Shown in pieces: positions 17,536 to 26,719 of a DNA stretch of 64,000 nucleotides. The DNA is taken from NCBI RefSeq assembly GCF_900302495.1, contig NZ_OMKW01000001.1, forward strand, positions 558,001 to 622,000. The letters are read 5' to 3'. How positions within the stretch are numbered: the first letter of the stretch is position 1; each line of letters begins with the position of its first letter. The position numbers and the translations under genes are program-made. The notes beneath the pieces were generated by a model. That model made no database searches. It had not been told where the DNA came from and was given only the letters and a program-made list of their open reading frames with translations. This stretch comes from Pontivivens insulae. Lineage in GTDB: Bacteria > Pseudomonadota > Alphaproteobacteria > Rhodobacterales > Rhodobacteraceae.

Positions 17536-18816
17536 ATGACGTTTCCCACTGCCAAAGAGCTTCCGACTGATGGTCCGTATACTCTGGCCAATCTGCGCGT
17601 GCCGGCCGCTCTCATCGGAAAGCCCGGTGATCTGGCAGATCTCAACATTACGGTAGAGGGCGAGCACATCGTGGCCCGCCCGGGGGCGGTTACGTTTGAT
17701 ATGAAGGGCGCAATTGTCCTGCCCGCCTTTGCAGATATTCACACCCATCTCGACAAGGGCCATATCCTGCCACGTGCGTCCAATCCTCACGGAACCTTGT
17801 CAGGCGCAATGCGCGCGACGGCTCAGGATCGGGACAACTGGACGCATATTGATCTCTGGCGGCGGATGAACTTCGCGCTTGAGTCTGCGTTCGTGCATGG
17901 CACCCGAGCGATCCGAACCCATCTCGACAGCCGCCCGGAACATGCAAGCCGTGTTTGGCCCTTGTTTCTGGAACTGCGCGAAGAATGGGCGGATCGGATC
18001 ACACTTCAGGCAGCAACGCTTTTGCCGTTGGAGGCGACCGATCCCACTGGTCCGTTTCGACTGACCGCAGATATGGTCGCCCATGCCGGTGGCGTATTGG
18101 GTGCGCTGGCGCTGCCATCACCAGAATTGCCCGAACAGCTTGATGCGTTTCTGTCCCTAGCCCGCCAGCATGATCTCGCCGTTGATTTCCATGCGGACGA
18201 GACGGACAATCCTCAATCTGACTGTCTGCGCCACATCGCAGAGGCCGTCCTGCGGACCGGGTTCGAGGGCGCTGTTACCGTAGGCCATTGCTGCTCGCTC
18301 GCCACCCAATCAGAAGAGGTTGCCCAAGCTACTTTAGAGCGTGTGGCAGAGGCCGGGATCGGTGTCGTCTGCTTGCCGCTGGCCAACGCCTATCTTCAGG
18401 ATCATATGCCGGGCCGCACGCCACGATGGCGAGGCATTACATTGGTGCATGAGATGCAGGCAATGGGCATTCCCGTGGCCTTCGCCTCTGACAACACACG
18501 CGATCCGTTTAACCCACATGGCGATCTGGACATGGTCGAGATCATGCGCGCGTCCGCGCGCCTTGCACATCTCGACCTTGGCGACGGGGAGTGGCCACTT
18601 AGCTTCACCACACTCCCGACAGAGATGGCGTCGTTTGAGCCAACAGGCTTTCTGCCCGGCCAAAAAGCCGATTTCATTCTGTTCTCCGCGCGGGATTGGT
18701 CGGAATTCCTGTCGCGACCCCAATCTGATCGTCTGGTCATCCGCGCGGGGCGTCCGGTTGCAGAGGGGCTTCCGGATTATTCTGCGCTGGATGACCTGAT
18801 GGATGTTGCCGACTAG
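17536..18816 (+). CDS. Cytosine-deaminase-like amidohydrolase
   Basis: A 426-residue TIM-barrel metal-dependent hydrolase close to CodA, which converts cytosine to uracil and ammonia. Metal ligands are recognisable: DIHTHLDKGH (two His), DFHADE (His), VGHCCSLA (His) and ASDNTRDPF (Asp). The substrate-loop residues of CodA cannot be checked reliably by eye, so another pyrimidine- or amide-type substrate is possible. It stands alone between alkB and the SapC gene and ends with a four-base convergent overlap. It fits the nucleobase-nitrogen theme of the window. Confidence 0.85.
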   Translation: MTFPTAKELPTDGPYTLANLRVPAALIGKPGDLADLNITVEGEHIVARPGAVTFDMKGAIVLPAFADIHTHLDKGHILPRASNPHGTLSGAMRATAQDRDNWTHIDLWRRMNFALESAFVHGTRAIRTHLDSRPEHASRVWPLFLELREEWADRITLQAATLLPLEATDPTGPFRLTADMVAHAGGVLGALALPSPELPEQLDAFLSLARQHDLAVDFHADETDNPQSDCLRHIAEAVLRTGFEGAVTVGHCCSLATQSEEVAQATLERVAEAGIGVVCLPLANAYLQDHMPGRTPRWRGITLVHEMQAMGIPVAFASDNTRDPFNPHGDLDMVEIMRASARLAHLDLGDGEWPLSFTTLPTEMASFEPTGFLPGQKADFILFSARDWSEFLSRPQSDRLVIRAGRPVAEGLPDYSALDDLMDVAD

Positions 18817-19577
18817 TGGGTGGTCTGCTCTTCGGCTGCGAAGGCCGCCTCCAATCGCTGGGACATCCGTGGAAGATTGGACAGAGAGTGCAGATGCAAA
18901 TGGCACAATTCCAGCGCATCGGTGCGGTTCAACTCTTCCAGCACATCGCCTGGCAGTTTGCGCAGCTTGTCGCGATTGACCGTCATGAACCCGCCCATGG
19001 TTGCCTGCGCCGCCTCTGAATTCGCGCCGGCGTGGAACTCCGCCCGTGACTCTTCGAGAAGCTCAAGTTCACGCAAGCGATGGGTCATGGCCTTGGTGCG
19101 TTCGAACTGCGCCTGAAACCCGTTAGAGAAGGTCAGCATGCGGCCCAAATACTCCGTCCGCTCCCCCTGGCTGTCGAACAGCCGCTCTCCGCGTCCATCG
19201 GTGTTCACACCTGAAAAGCTCATGTCGATGCAGAGTGTCAGCTTGTCATCCTCCGGTGTCGCATTGGATGAGAAGACAAAAGGATAACGCCGCAGGAATG
19301 CTGGAACATAGTCCGTCAGCCACTCACCCTTTTCACCGATATGGGCGTTCAGGCCGGGGCGCGCGCCAAGGATGATGACGGGGAAAACCTGATCCCCTTC
19401 GCCCGCGAATACGATGACATGCTGACCAGCGGCCGGAGCAAATTCAGCGGCCAGCAACGGCACTGAATTCAGCTCGCGCGCAAAGGACCAATCCTTGCCG
19501 GTCTCAACTGAGAGATCACGGTGCCGTTCGGAGGAGATCGGAACCGCATTCTCGTAGATCAGCATCTGCTTTGCCAT
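18813..19577 (-). CDS. SapC-family protein
   Basis: A 254-residue protein with the SapC pattern: an N-terminal ISSERHRDLSVETGKDWSFA segment, VPLLAAEF, VIFAGEGDQVFPVIILG, GEWLTDYVPAFLRRYPFVF and a late histidine-rich segment LCHLHLHSLSNL. SapC was named from an S-layer-associated locus in Campylobacter-type systems and is widespread, with unclear role, in proteobacteria. No signal peptide is present. It is monocistronic and not beside an S-layer gene here. Upstream, 19578-19754 holds only its promoter region. Confidence 0.82.
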   Translation of the reverse strand: MAKQMLIYENAVPISSERHRDLSVETGKDWSFARELNSVPLLAAEFAPAAGQHVIVFAGEGDQVFPVIILGARPGLNAHIGEKGEWLTDYVPAFLRRYPFVFSSNATPEDDKLTLCIDMSFSGVNTDGRGERLFDSQGERTEYLGRMLTFSNGFQAQFERTKAMTHRLRELELLEESRAEFHAGANSEAAQATMGGFMTVNRDKLRKLPGDVLEELNRTDALELCHLHLHSLSNLPRMSQRLEAAFAAEEQTTH

Positions 19578-19754
19578 ATTTGGTCTCTCTTCTAGGTCGT
19601 GTGCCGAGGATTGCGAAACTATGGCGCATCCGATCTCGTGGCGAAAGGCCGGAGCGGGCAGTATCGCTCATGAAATGGCGCGGATGACGGAAGCCGCCAG
19701 ATATCTCTGACCGCGGACTCATTTGCCTGCGATAGTTTCAACACCCTCAAACCT

Positions 19755-20615
19755 CTAAAGGCTGTCCTCGTCAAATTGTCGCTGGATCAGCGTCACGAAA
19801 CGCTGTGTCAGCGTCGTGGGCCGTGCGCTGGCACGGTAGAGGACAGAGACCTGAACCGGGCTGATCCGCAATTGCTCGGTCCCCACATTTGATCCCGCCT
19901 GACCTAACCCGAACTGCACCTCGGCAACAGGGTTGAGCCGCGGGGGAAGCAATCCGTCAGGGCAGGATGTCAAATGCCTGGCCGCGACGCGATGCTTCCG
20001 CAGCGCTCCTTCCACGGCCATATGAACCCCTGTGGCAGGTGGAGGCAGCGCAATGGAAAGCGTTTCGACATCGCCCCAATGCAAGTGCCCACCGCAATTC
20101 TCATGATCGGGGTGAAGCCGTGCTGTCACGGGATAGGTCGCCGCACAGGCAACGGCGAGCCCGTCCACGATCTCCGGTGTACTGACAACGGCGACGTCAT
20201 TGCGCCGATCCAGCAGGCTCGCAGGTCCCTGATATTGTTCGACTGTCAGGGAAACGTGGGGCATTGCGTCGCGGAAGTGTTCAAGCGCTGGGGCAAGGAT
20301 GGAGTGCTGTACGTCCTGCGAGACCGCGATGGAGAACTGGCCTGCGCCACCCCCTTGCATTTCCGCAAGGCTAAGCTTGAAGTCATCGATCTGGGCGAGG
20401 TGGTCGGTGATCGGGCCGTAAATCAACTCTCCCACAACCGAAAGCCGCACCCCGCTTGGCAGCCGCTCGAAGATCTCGATGCCCAGCTCAGCTTCAAAAC
20501 CCTGTATCGCTCGGTTCAGAGCGGACGGCGACACCGCCAGATGTTCTGCCGCCGCCCGGATTGAACCGGCTTTGGCAACCATGACAATGGCCCTGTAGAT
20601 CCGCAAATGGCGCAT
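19755..20615 (-). CDS. LysR-family regulator divergent from the urea transporter
   Basis: A 286-residue regulator with an N-terminal helix-turn-helix (AGSIRAAAEHLAVSPSALNRAI) and a periplasmic-binding-like effector domain. A longer frame to 20663 is open, but it would run through a 19-base palindrome with the LysR T-N11-A form. The ATG at 20615 (MRHLRIYRAI) leaves that operator in the intergenic region and is chosen. It probably controls urtABCDE (divergent) and itself. Effector unknown; urea or a nitrogen signal is a guess. Confidence 0.9.
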   Translation of the reverse strand: MRHLRIYRAIVMVAKAGSIRAAAEHLAVSPSALNRAIQGFEAELGIEIFERLPSGVRLSVVGELIYGPITDHLAQIDDFKLSLAEMQGGGAGQFSIAVSQDVQHSILAPALEHFRDAMPHVSLTVEQYQGPASLLDRRNDVAVVSTPEIVDGLAVACAATYPVTARLHPDHENCGGHLHWGDVETLSIALPPPATGVHMAVEGALRKHRVAARHLTSCPDGLLPPRLNPVAEVQFGLGQAGSNVGTEQLRISPVQVSVLYRASARPTTLTQRFVTLIQRQFDEDSL

Positions 20616-20633
20616 ATCGGTCTCAAAATTTGG

Positions 20634-20652
20634 TGGTGCAATTATTGCACCA
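20634..20652. promoter_or_regulatory. LysR-type operator (T-N11-A) before urtA
   Basis: TGGTGCAATTATTGCACCA is a perfect 9+1+9 palindrome, extended by one G-C pair on each side. The inner TGCAATTATTGCA has the canonical LysR T-N11-A form. It sits 18 bases before the LysR start and about 95 bases before urtA. Confidence 0.75.
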
Positions 20653-20747
20653 CACATGCGCAAACTTTGATGCAGACAGCAACACCTTTATCCGCATGAT
20701 CCCAGCCCGGATGTATCTCCGCATCGCACCCCAGACGGATCAAAAAC

Positions 20748-22010
20748 ATGAAAAAACTTCTCCTCACGAGTGCCCTTACCGCGTTGTGTGCCACGAGCGT
20801 ATCTGCCGAAATCAAGGTCGGCGTCCTTCACTCCCTCTCCGGAACCATGGCGATTTCTGAGACCACCCTGCGCGACACGATGCTGATGCTGATCGAACAG
20901 CAGAACGCAGCGGGCGGGCTTCTGGGTGAAGAGATTGTGCCTGTTGTCGTCGATCCGGCATCCGACTGGCCGCTTTTTGCCGAGCGTGCGCGCGAACTGC
21001 TGACGGTGCACGAAGTTGACGTGATCTTCGGTGCATGGACCTCCGTGTCCCGCAAATCCGTGCTGCCGGTCATCGAAGAGCTTAACGGCCTGATGTTCTA
21101 CCCCGTGCAGTACGAGGGTGAGGAAAGCTCCCGCAATGTCTTCTACACCGGTGCCGCACCCAACCAGCAGGCGATCCCGGCTGTAGACTATTTCCTTGAG
21201 GAACTGGGCGTTGAGACCTTCGCGCTGCTCGGCACCGATTACGTTTACCCGCGCACGACGAACCGTATCCTCGAGCAATACTTGCTTGACGCGGGCATCC
21301 CGCAGGAAAACATCTTCGTAAACTATACCCCGTTCGGCCACTCTGACTGGTCCTCGATCGTTGCGGATGTCGTTGCGTTGGGCGAGAGCGGCAACCAGGT
21401 TGGCGTGATCTCCACGATCAACGGCGATGCAAACGTGGGCTTCTATTCCGAGCTTGCTGCCTCCGGCGTCTCCGCCGATGACATCCCTGTCGTCGCTTTC
21501 TCCGTTGGTGAGGAAGAGCTGTCCGGCCTCGACACCACGAACCTTGTCGGCCACCTCGCGGCGTGGAACTACTTCCAGTCCGCCGACACACCGGAAAACG
21601 AAGCCTTCATCGAAGCATGGCACGAGTTTGCCGGACCCGAGCGTGTGACCAACGATCCGATGGAAGCGCACTATATCGGCTTCAACATGTGGGTGCAGGC
21701 CGTCGAAGCGGCTGGCACCACTGATGTCGATGCCGTGCGCGCTGCGATGTACGGCCAGGAAGTCACCAACCTGACCGGTGGTACTGCCGTGATGCTGCCG
21801 AACCACCACCTCGCCAAGCCGGTCCTGATCGGTGAGATCCAGGCGGACGGTCAGTTCGACATCATCTCCCAGACGGCTGAGGTCGAAGGCGACGCATGGA
21901 CCGACTACCTCGAAGAGAGTGCGGTTCTTGTCTCCGACTGGCCGGGTCTGGAGTGCGGCATGTACAACACCGAGACCGAGACCTGCGTTCAGATCGAATC
22001 CAACTACTAA
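20748..22010 (+). CDS. urtA: Urea ABC transporter substrate-binding protein
   Basis: A 420-residue periplasmic binding protein of the UrtA/FmdD (branched-chain amino acid-like) family. Signal peptide MKKLLLTSALTALCATSVSA then EIKVGVLHSLSGTMAISE, the diagnostic start of UrtA. FGAWTSVSRKSVLPV, FYPVQYEGEESSRNVFYTGAAPNQQ and NYTPFGHSDW are characteristic. It starts a five-gene operon urtABCDE in canonical order. A strong hairpin follows it, which would favour excess of the binding protein. Confidence 0.95.
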   Translation: MKKLLLTSALTALCATSVSAEIKVGVLHSLSGTMAISETTLRDTMLMLIEQQNAAGGLLGEEIVPVVVDPASDWPLFAERARELLTVHEVDVIFGAWTSVSRKSVLPVIEELNGLMFYPVQYEGEESSRNVFYTGAAPNQQAIPAVDYFLEELGVETFALLGTDYVYPRTTNRILEQYLLDAGIPQENIFVNYTPFGHSDWSSIVADVVALGESGNQVGVISTINGDANVGFYSELAASGVSADDIPVVAFSVGEEELSGLDTTNLVGHLAAWNYFQSADTPENEAFIEAWHEFAGPERVTNDPMEAHYIGFNMWVQAVEAAGTTDVDAVRAAMYGQEVTNLTGGTAVMLPNHHLAKPVLIGEIQADGQFDIISQTAEVEGDAWTDYLEESAVLVSDWPGLECGMYNTETETCVQIESNY

Positions 22011-22030
22011 TCTGATCTGACATGAAAAAA

Positions 22031-22056
22031 GACGGCGGCCCCTCCCGGCCGCCGTC
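22031..22056 (+). terminator. Hairpin between urtA and urtB, without T-tract
   Basis: GACGGCGGCC, six-base loop, GGCCGCCGTC: ten perfect base pairs. On the plus strand no T run follows, so it is more likely an mRNA-stabilising or partially attenuating structure than a full terminator. Confidence 0.6.
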
Positions 22057-22084
22057 ATGCTGACTGAAAACGGGCGGTAAGACC

Positions 22085-24049
22085 TTGAAAATCATAGATA
22101 TCCTCACCCGGCTCGCGCTGGTCGCAGCGCTGGCAGTCGGGGGAGCTGCGACCGCCCAGACCGGGCCCTCGCTTCAAACTGTGCTTGATGAAAATCGCGA
22201 ACTGATTGTCGACGCCTCCCGTCGCACGGTGCAGGGCGCACTGGATGCGCTTGTTGCGAGTGGCCAGGAAGGTATCCCCGCTTTCCTCGAAAGCTGGCAA
22301 GCGCGCGAGGTCTACGTCGCCCCAGATGGTGCCTTTGTGCTGGTGCAGGATGAGGACGCGGATCCCTATACCCTTCTCGATATCGAAACCGGAGACGTTC
22401 TGGGAACGGCCGGCAAGCGCGAGGTCGAACATCTTCGCCCCAACCGTGGGGTTCAAAACCTGATTGGTGCTGCCCTTGTCCAGTTCCAGCTGTCTTCACC
22501 CGATGCGCAGACGCGTCTGGCCGCCCTCGATGCCATCGACCGTTCCCCCGATGAAAGCCAGCTTCCTCTGCTTCGCGCGATGATTGCCGCAGAACAGGAC
22601 CCCGACGTCCTTGCGACCGCTCAGAATGTTCTGACGTCCCTGACAATCGCCTATGCCGAGGATGATGGGGAGCGGGTCGCGGCGATTGAGGGTCTTGGGG
22701 GCCGCATTGATGTGGCTGCGCGCGCCACGCTCAACCCATTGCTCGCAACCCGACGCGCTGTCGCGGAAGCACTGCCAGAGGATACCAACATCGCCGAAGT
22801 GCTGCAGCCTGGGACCGGCGACCTGCCCCGGATGGAAGCCTATCAGATGTTGGTAGAGGCTGATCTGGCACCTGCCTTCACCGCCACCTCTGATCTTCGC
22901 GCGATCCTGACGGATCATATTGTGGATGACATGGTCGGAGGTGTCCCCGTTCGTCTTCTCGACACGGACGCGGCCCGGTTCGAAGCCTATGCAGCCCTTG
23001 CAGCAGAAGGAACGCTGCCGCCGCTCGTGACAGAGGCGCAAGTGGATGCAGCCCTCGCCTCCCACGTCTTTTTCGATCAATACCGTGAGCCCTCGAAGGC
23101 CGTGACCGATGCCGCATCCGAGACTCTCGCAGGGATCAACACGCGGGTTGGCGCGCTTGAGATCGTTGATCTGTCGCTCGACGGGTTGAGCCTCGTTTCG
23201 ATCTATTTCCTTGCGGCCATTGGGCTGGCCATCACTTTCGGCGTGATGGGCGTCATCAATATGGCCCATGGCGAATTCATCATGATGGGCGCCTATACCG
23301 GCTACCTCGTCCAAGCCATCGTCCCGGATTATACGATTGCTCTGGTCATCGCGCTGCCGCTTGCCTTTGTCGTGACTTTCGGCGCTGGTGTAGGGATGGA
23401 GCGGTTGGTGATCCGCAAGCTCTATCACCGTCCGCTAGAGACGCTTCTTGCGACCTTTGGAATCTCCATTGCCTTGCAACAGATCGTACGGCAGGTCTTT
23501 GGTGCGCAGGCGCGCCCGCTGACCCCGCCCGACTGGCTGGCCGGGTCACTCGATTTCAACGATGTTGTGTCGATCAGCTATATCCGCATCGCGATATTCG
23601 CGCTGGGTCTCGTGTTCTTCGTCTTGCTCTGGCTCATCCTAAACCGCACACGGTTGGGGCTGGAGGTTCGCGCCGTTACACAGAACCCGGCCATGGCATC
23701 TTCCATGGGCATCAATCCCGATCGCATCAACATGCTGACCTTCGGCCTCGGCTCTGGCATTGCCGGGATCGCTGGTGTGGCCATCGGTCTGTTTGCACAG
23801 GTCACGCCGGAACTTGGCACCAACTATATCGTGCAAAGCTTTATGACTGTCGTGGTCGGGGGCGTGGGCAACATTTTCGGCACGTTGGCCGGAGCCTCGC
23901 TGATCGGCTTCCTGCAAAAGGGGATCGAGTGGCTGAACCCGTCCAACACATTGGCCGCGCAAACCTACATGATCCTCTTCGTGATCCTGTTCATTCAGTT
24001 CCGGCCCAGGGGCATCATCGCCCTCAAGGGCCGCGCGGCGGGGGATTGA
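22085..24049 (+). CDS. urtB: Urea ABC transporter permease UrtB
   Basis: A 654-residue protein. It has a signal peptide (to about residue 25), a long HEAT-like soluble region (about 26-365) and then a LivH-type permease (about 366-654) with NMAHGEFIMMGAYTGYLVQ, ETLLATFGISIALQQIVRQVFG and the EAA-like loop NPAMASSMGINPDRINMLTF. The soluble N-terminal domain is a normal feature of UrtB and sets it apart from plain LivH. Second gene of the urea operon. Confidence 0.94.
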   Translation: MKIIDILTRLALVAALAVGGAATAQTGPSLQTVLDENRELIVDASRRTVQGALDALVASGQEGIPAFLESWQAREVYVAPDGAFVLVQDEDADPYTLLDIETGDVLGTAGKREVEHLRPNRGVQNLIGAALVQFQLSSPDAQTRLAALDAIDRSPDESQLPLLRAMIAAEQDPDVLATAQNVLTSLTIAYAEDDGERVAAIEGLGGRIDVAARATLNPLLATRRAVAEALPEDTNIAEVLQPGTGDLPRMEAYQMLVEADLAPAFTATSDLRAILTDHIVDDMVGGVPVRLLDTDAARFEAYAALAAEGTLPPLVTEAQVDAALASHVFFDQYREPSKAVTDAASETLAGINTRVGALEIVDLSLDGLSLVSIYFLAAIGLAITFGVMGVINMAHGEFIMMGAYTGYLVQAIVPDYTIALVIALPLAFVVTFGAGVGMERLVIRKLYHRPLETLLATFGISIALQQIVRQVFGAQARPLTPPDWLAGSLDFNDVVSISYIRIAIFALGLVFFVLLWLILNRTRLGLEVRAVTQNPAMASSMGINPDRINMLTFGLGSGIAGIAGVAIGLFAQVTPELGTNYIVQSFMTVVVGGVGNIFGTLAGASLIGFLQKGIEWLNPSNTLAAQTYMILFVILFIQFRPRGIIALKGRAAGD

Positions 24050-24052
24050 GCC

Positions 24053-25216
24053 ATGGGTAAGCTCTTCGCTGAAAATCGCTCTGTCCCTGTTTTCCTGATG
24101 ATCCTCGCGGCCATCACCCTCGCCATTACCGTGATGAGCGAAGGGTACGGGACAGGGGCCATCTCGACCTCTCTGGTCAAGACGCTGGGCATGACGCTTT
24201 GCCTGTGCCTGATCGCCCTCGCCATGGATCTTGTCTGGGGCTATTGCGGGATCCTCAGCCTTGGGCATTTCGCCTTCTTCGCGCTTGGCGGTTACATGAT
24301 CGGGATGTGGCTGATGTATGCGCGGACCGCCGATACGATTGCTGCGGCGCAAGCTGCACAGCCCATACCGCCGACTGCCGTTGAGCTGAACGATGCTATC
24401 GCCGTGCAAATTTTCGGCGTGGTTGGGGGGGACAGCTTCCCCTGGATGTGGGCGTTCTCGGACAGCCTGTTCCTGCAACTGGCGCTGGTCGTACTCGCGC
24501 CGGGCCTGCTCGCCTTTGTCTTCGGCTGGCTGGCGTTCCGCAGCCGGGTCACGGGGGTCTACCTCTCGATCCTGACGCAGGCGATGACGTTGGCATTGTC
24601 GCTTTACCTCTTCCAGAACGACACGGGGCTGCGCGGCAACAACGGCCTGTCCGGTTTGCAAAACCTGCCGGGGGTCGAAGCGCCGCAAGCGCTCACGTCC
24701 GTCTGGTTCCTCTGGGCCAGCGCACTGGCGCTGGGACTGGGGTATCTGCTGTGCGCGTGGGTCGTTTCGGGCAAGTTCGGCAAGGTCGTCCGTGGCATCC
24801 GGGATGATGAGCCGCGTGTACGGTTCCTTGGCTACCCGGTGGAGGGCTTCAAGCTCTTCATCTTTGTCCTGTCCGCCGTGATCGCGGGCATTGCAGGCGC
24901 GCTTTACTACCCGCAGGCGGGCATCATCAATCCTGATGAACTTGCGCCAATCGCCTCCATCTACCTCGCGGTTTGGGTCGCCATTGGCGGGCGCGGACGG
25001 CTCTATGGGGCGGTGATCGGCGCTGCGGTCGTCTCACTCGCCTCCACGTGGTTCACTGGGGGCCGCGCGCCGGACATTCCGCTGGGCGGCTACACGATCC
25101 AGTGGGTCGATTGGTGGACGGTGCTGCTCGGCCTGGGCTTCGTGCTGGTCACGCTCTATGCGCCCAAGGGCCTTGGCGGTTTGATTGACCTGATGTCGCG
25201 GAGGAAAGACGCATGA
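24053..25216 (+). CDS. urtC: Urea ABC transporter permease UrtC
   Basis: A 387-residue LivM-type permease with about nine hydrophobic helices. DLVWGYCGILSLGHFAFFALGGYMIGMWLM is the conserved opening segment, FRSRVTGVYLSILTQAM follows, and GKVVRGIRDDEPRVRFLGY is the ATPase-docking loop. It begins three bases after urtB and overlaps urtD by four bases. It forms the membrane channel with UrtB. Confidence 0.94.
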   Translation: MGKLFAENRSVPVFLMILAAITLAITVMSEGYGTGAISTSLVKTLGMTLCLCLIALAMDLVWGYCGILSLGHFAFFALGGYMIGMWLMYARTADTIAAAQAAQPIPPTAVELNDAIAVQIFGVVGGDSFPWMWAFSDSLFLQLALVVLAPGLLAFVFGWLAFRSRVTGVYLSILTQAMTLALSLYLFQNDTGLRGNNGLSGLQNLPGVEAPQALTSVWFLWASALALGLGYLLCAWVVSGKFGKVVRGIRDDEPRVRFLGYPVEGFKLFIFVLSAVIAGIAGALYYPQAGIINPDELAPIASIYLAVWVAIGGRGRLYGAVIGAAVVSLASTWFTGGRAPDIPLGGYTIQWVDWWTVLLGLGFVLVTLYAPKGLGGLIDLMSRRKDA

Positions 25217-25953
25217 GCACGCTTCTCGAAGTCTCGGGCGTCTCCGTCACCTTTGACGGCTACCGTGCGATCAACAACCTCTCCTTTGCCATCGGTGAGC
25301 CTGAGATGCGGGCGATCATCGGCCCGAACGGCGCGGGCAAGACGACCTTCATGGACATCGTCACCGGCAAGACCCGGCCCGATGAGGGGCAAGTGATCTG
25401 GGGGGAGAAGAACGAAAGCCTGCTGCGCAAGTCCGAGGCTCAGATCGTACAGGCTGGCATCGGCCGCAAGTTCCAGCGCCCAACGGTTTTCGAAGAGCAG
25501 ACCGTCTACGACAATTTGCAAGTCGCCCTGCGCAAGGATCGCGGCCCACTGGCAGTCTTGCTGGATCGCCCAACCAAGGCAGATCGCGACCGCATCGAGG
25601 AATTGGCCGGAGAGATCGGCCTCTCCGACCATCTCGACACGATTGCCGGTACAATCAGCCACGGGCAGAAACAGTGGCTGGAGATTGGCATGTTGCTGGC
25701 GCAGGAGCCGCGCCTGCTCCTCGTCGATGAACCTGCCGCTGGCATGACTAAGGAAGAACGGGACCACACGACCGACCTGCTCAAGGAAGCGGCCAAGACC
25801 CGTGCCGTCGTTGTCGTCGAGCATGATATGGAGTTCGTCCGCCGCCTCGATTGCAAAGTGACCGTGCTGCATGAGGGCTCCGTCCTTGCCGAAGGCACGC
25901 TCGACCACGTGACCGCCGATCAGCGTGTCATCGACGTATATCTGGGACGCTGA
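25213..25953 (+). CDS. urtD: Urea ABC transporter ATP-binding protein UrtD
   Basis: A 246-residue LivG-type ATPase. Walker A GPNGAGKTT, the Q-loop near GIGRKFQRPTVFEEQTVYDNL, an ABC signature in the altered form ISHGQKQWLEIGM (typical of UrtD, replacing LSGGQ), and Walker B LLLVDEPAAGMT are visible. It overlaps urtC by four bases and ends two bases before urtE. Confidence 0.94.
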   Translation: MSTLLEVSGVSVTFDGYRAINNLSFAIGEPEMRAIIGPNGAGKTTFMDIVTGKTRPDEGQVIWGEKNESLLRKSEAQIVQAGIGRKFQRPTVFEEQTVYDNLQVALRKDRGPLAVLLDRPTKADRDRIEELAGEIGLSDHLDTIAGTISHGQKQWLEIGMLLAQEPRLLLVDEPAAGMTKEERDHTTDLLKEAAKTRAVVVVEHDMEFVRRLDCKVTVLHEGSVLAEGTLDHVTADQRVIDVYLGR

Positions 25954-25955
25954 AG

Positions 25956-26660
25956 ATGCTCGAAACCCGCGATTTGACACTCCACTATGGCGGTAGCCGC
26001 ATCCTGAACGGGATTTCCCTGTCGGCCGAGAAGGGCGAAGTCACCTGTGTGATGGGCACCAACGGTGTCGGGAAAACCAGTCTGCTCAAGGCCATCTCCG
26101 GCACGCATCCACGGTCCGGTGGGGAGATGTCACTGGATGGGGAGCAGCTGCCAGCCCTTCGACCTCATGATCTTGCCCGTCGTGGCGTTGGCTATGTGCC
26201 GCAAGGCCGGATGATCTTCCCGCTTCTGACCGTGCGTGAGAACCTTGAAACCGGCCTTGCGTGCCTGCCAAAGGGCGAACGGGCGATGCCCGATGAGATT
26301 TACGAGCTGTTTCCCGTACTGAAGGAAATGCAGGATCGGCGCGGTGGTGACCTATCCGGCGGGCAGCAACAGCAGCTCGCCATTGGCCGGGCACTGGTGA
26401 TGAAGCCGAAACTGCTGCTGCTCGATGAACCGACAGAAGGCATTCAGCCCAACATCATCCAGCAGATCGGGCGGGTCATTGCCTATCTGCGCGATCAGGG
26501 CGACATGGCCATTATACTGGTCGAGCAATATCTGAAATTCGCATATGAGCTGGCCGACAGCATCGTCGTGATGCGTCGCGGGGAAGTTGAGCTTTCTGGC
26601 CGTAAGAACGAAGTCAGCTTGGATCGTCTCTCCGCTATGCTGACCTCTGCGGCAGCGTAA
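25956..26660 (+). CDS. urtE: Urea ABC transporter ATP-binding protein UrtE
   Basis: A 234-residue LivF-type ATPase. Walker A GTNGVGKTS, signature LSGGQQQQLAIGRALV, Walker B LLLLDEPTEGIQPNI. The phrase RRGVGYVPQGRMIFPLLTVRENLETGL is typical of UrtE. It is the last gene of the urt operon. No urease structural or accessory gene follows in the window. Confidence 0.94.
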   Translation: MLETRDLTLHYGGSRILNGISLSAEKGEVTCVMGTNGVGKTSLLKAISGTHPRSGGEMSLDGEQLPALRPHDLARRGVGYVPQGRMIFPLLTVRENLETGLACLPKGERAMPDEIYELFPVLKEMQDRRGGDLSGGQQQQLAIGRALVMKPKLLLLDEPTEGIQPNIIQQIGRVIAYLRDQGDMAIILVEQYLKFAYELADSIVVMRRGEVELSGRKNEVSLDRLSAMLTSAAA

Positions 26661-26719
26661 GCATGGGGCGTTAACCTCTGTCTGGTTGACCTTCGACCAC
26701 CCGCCCGCATGATGACGGC

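Noticed and set aside
20688-22058. 456-codon open frame antisense to urtA
   Set aside because: Antisense to a gene with clear signal peptide and UrtA motifs; composition is typical of shadow frames.
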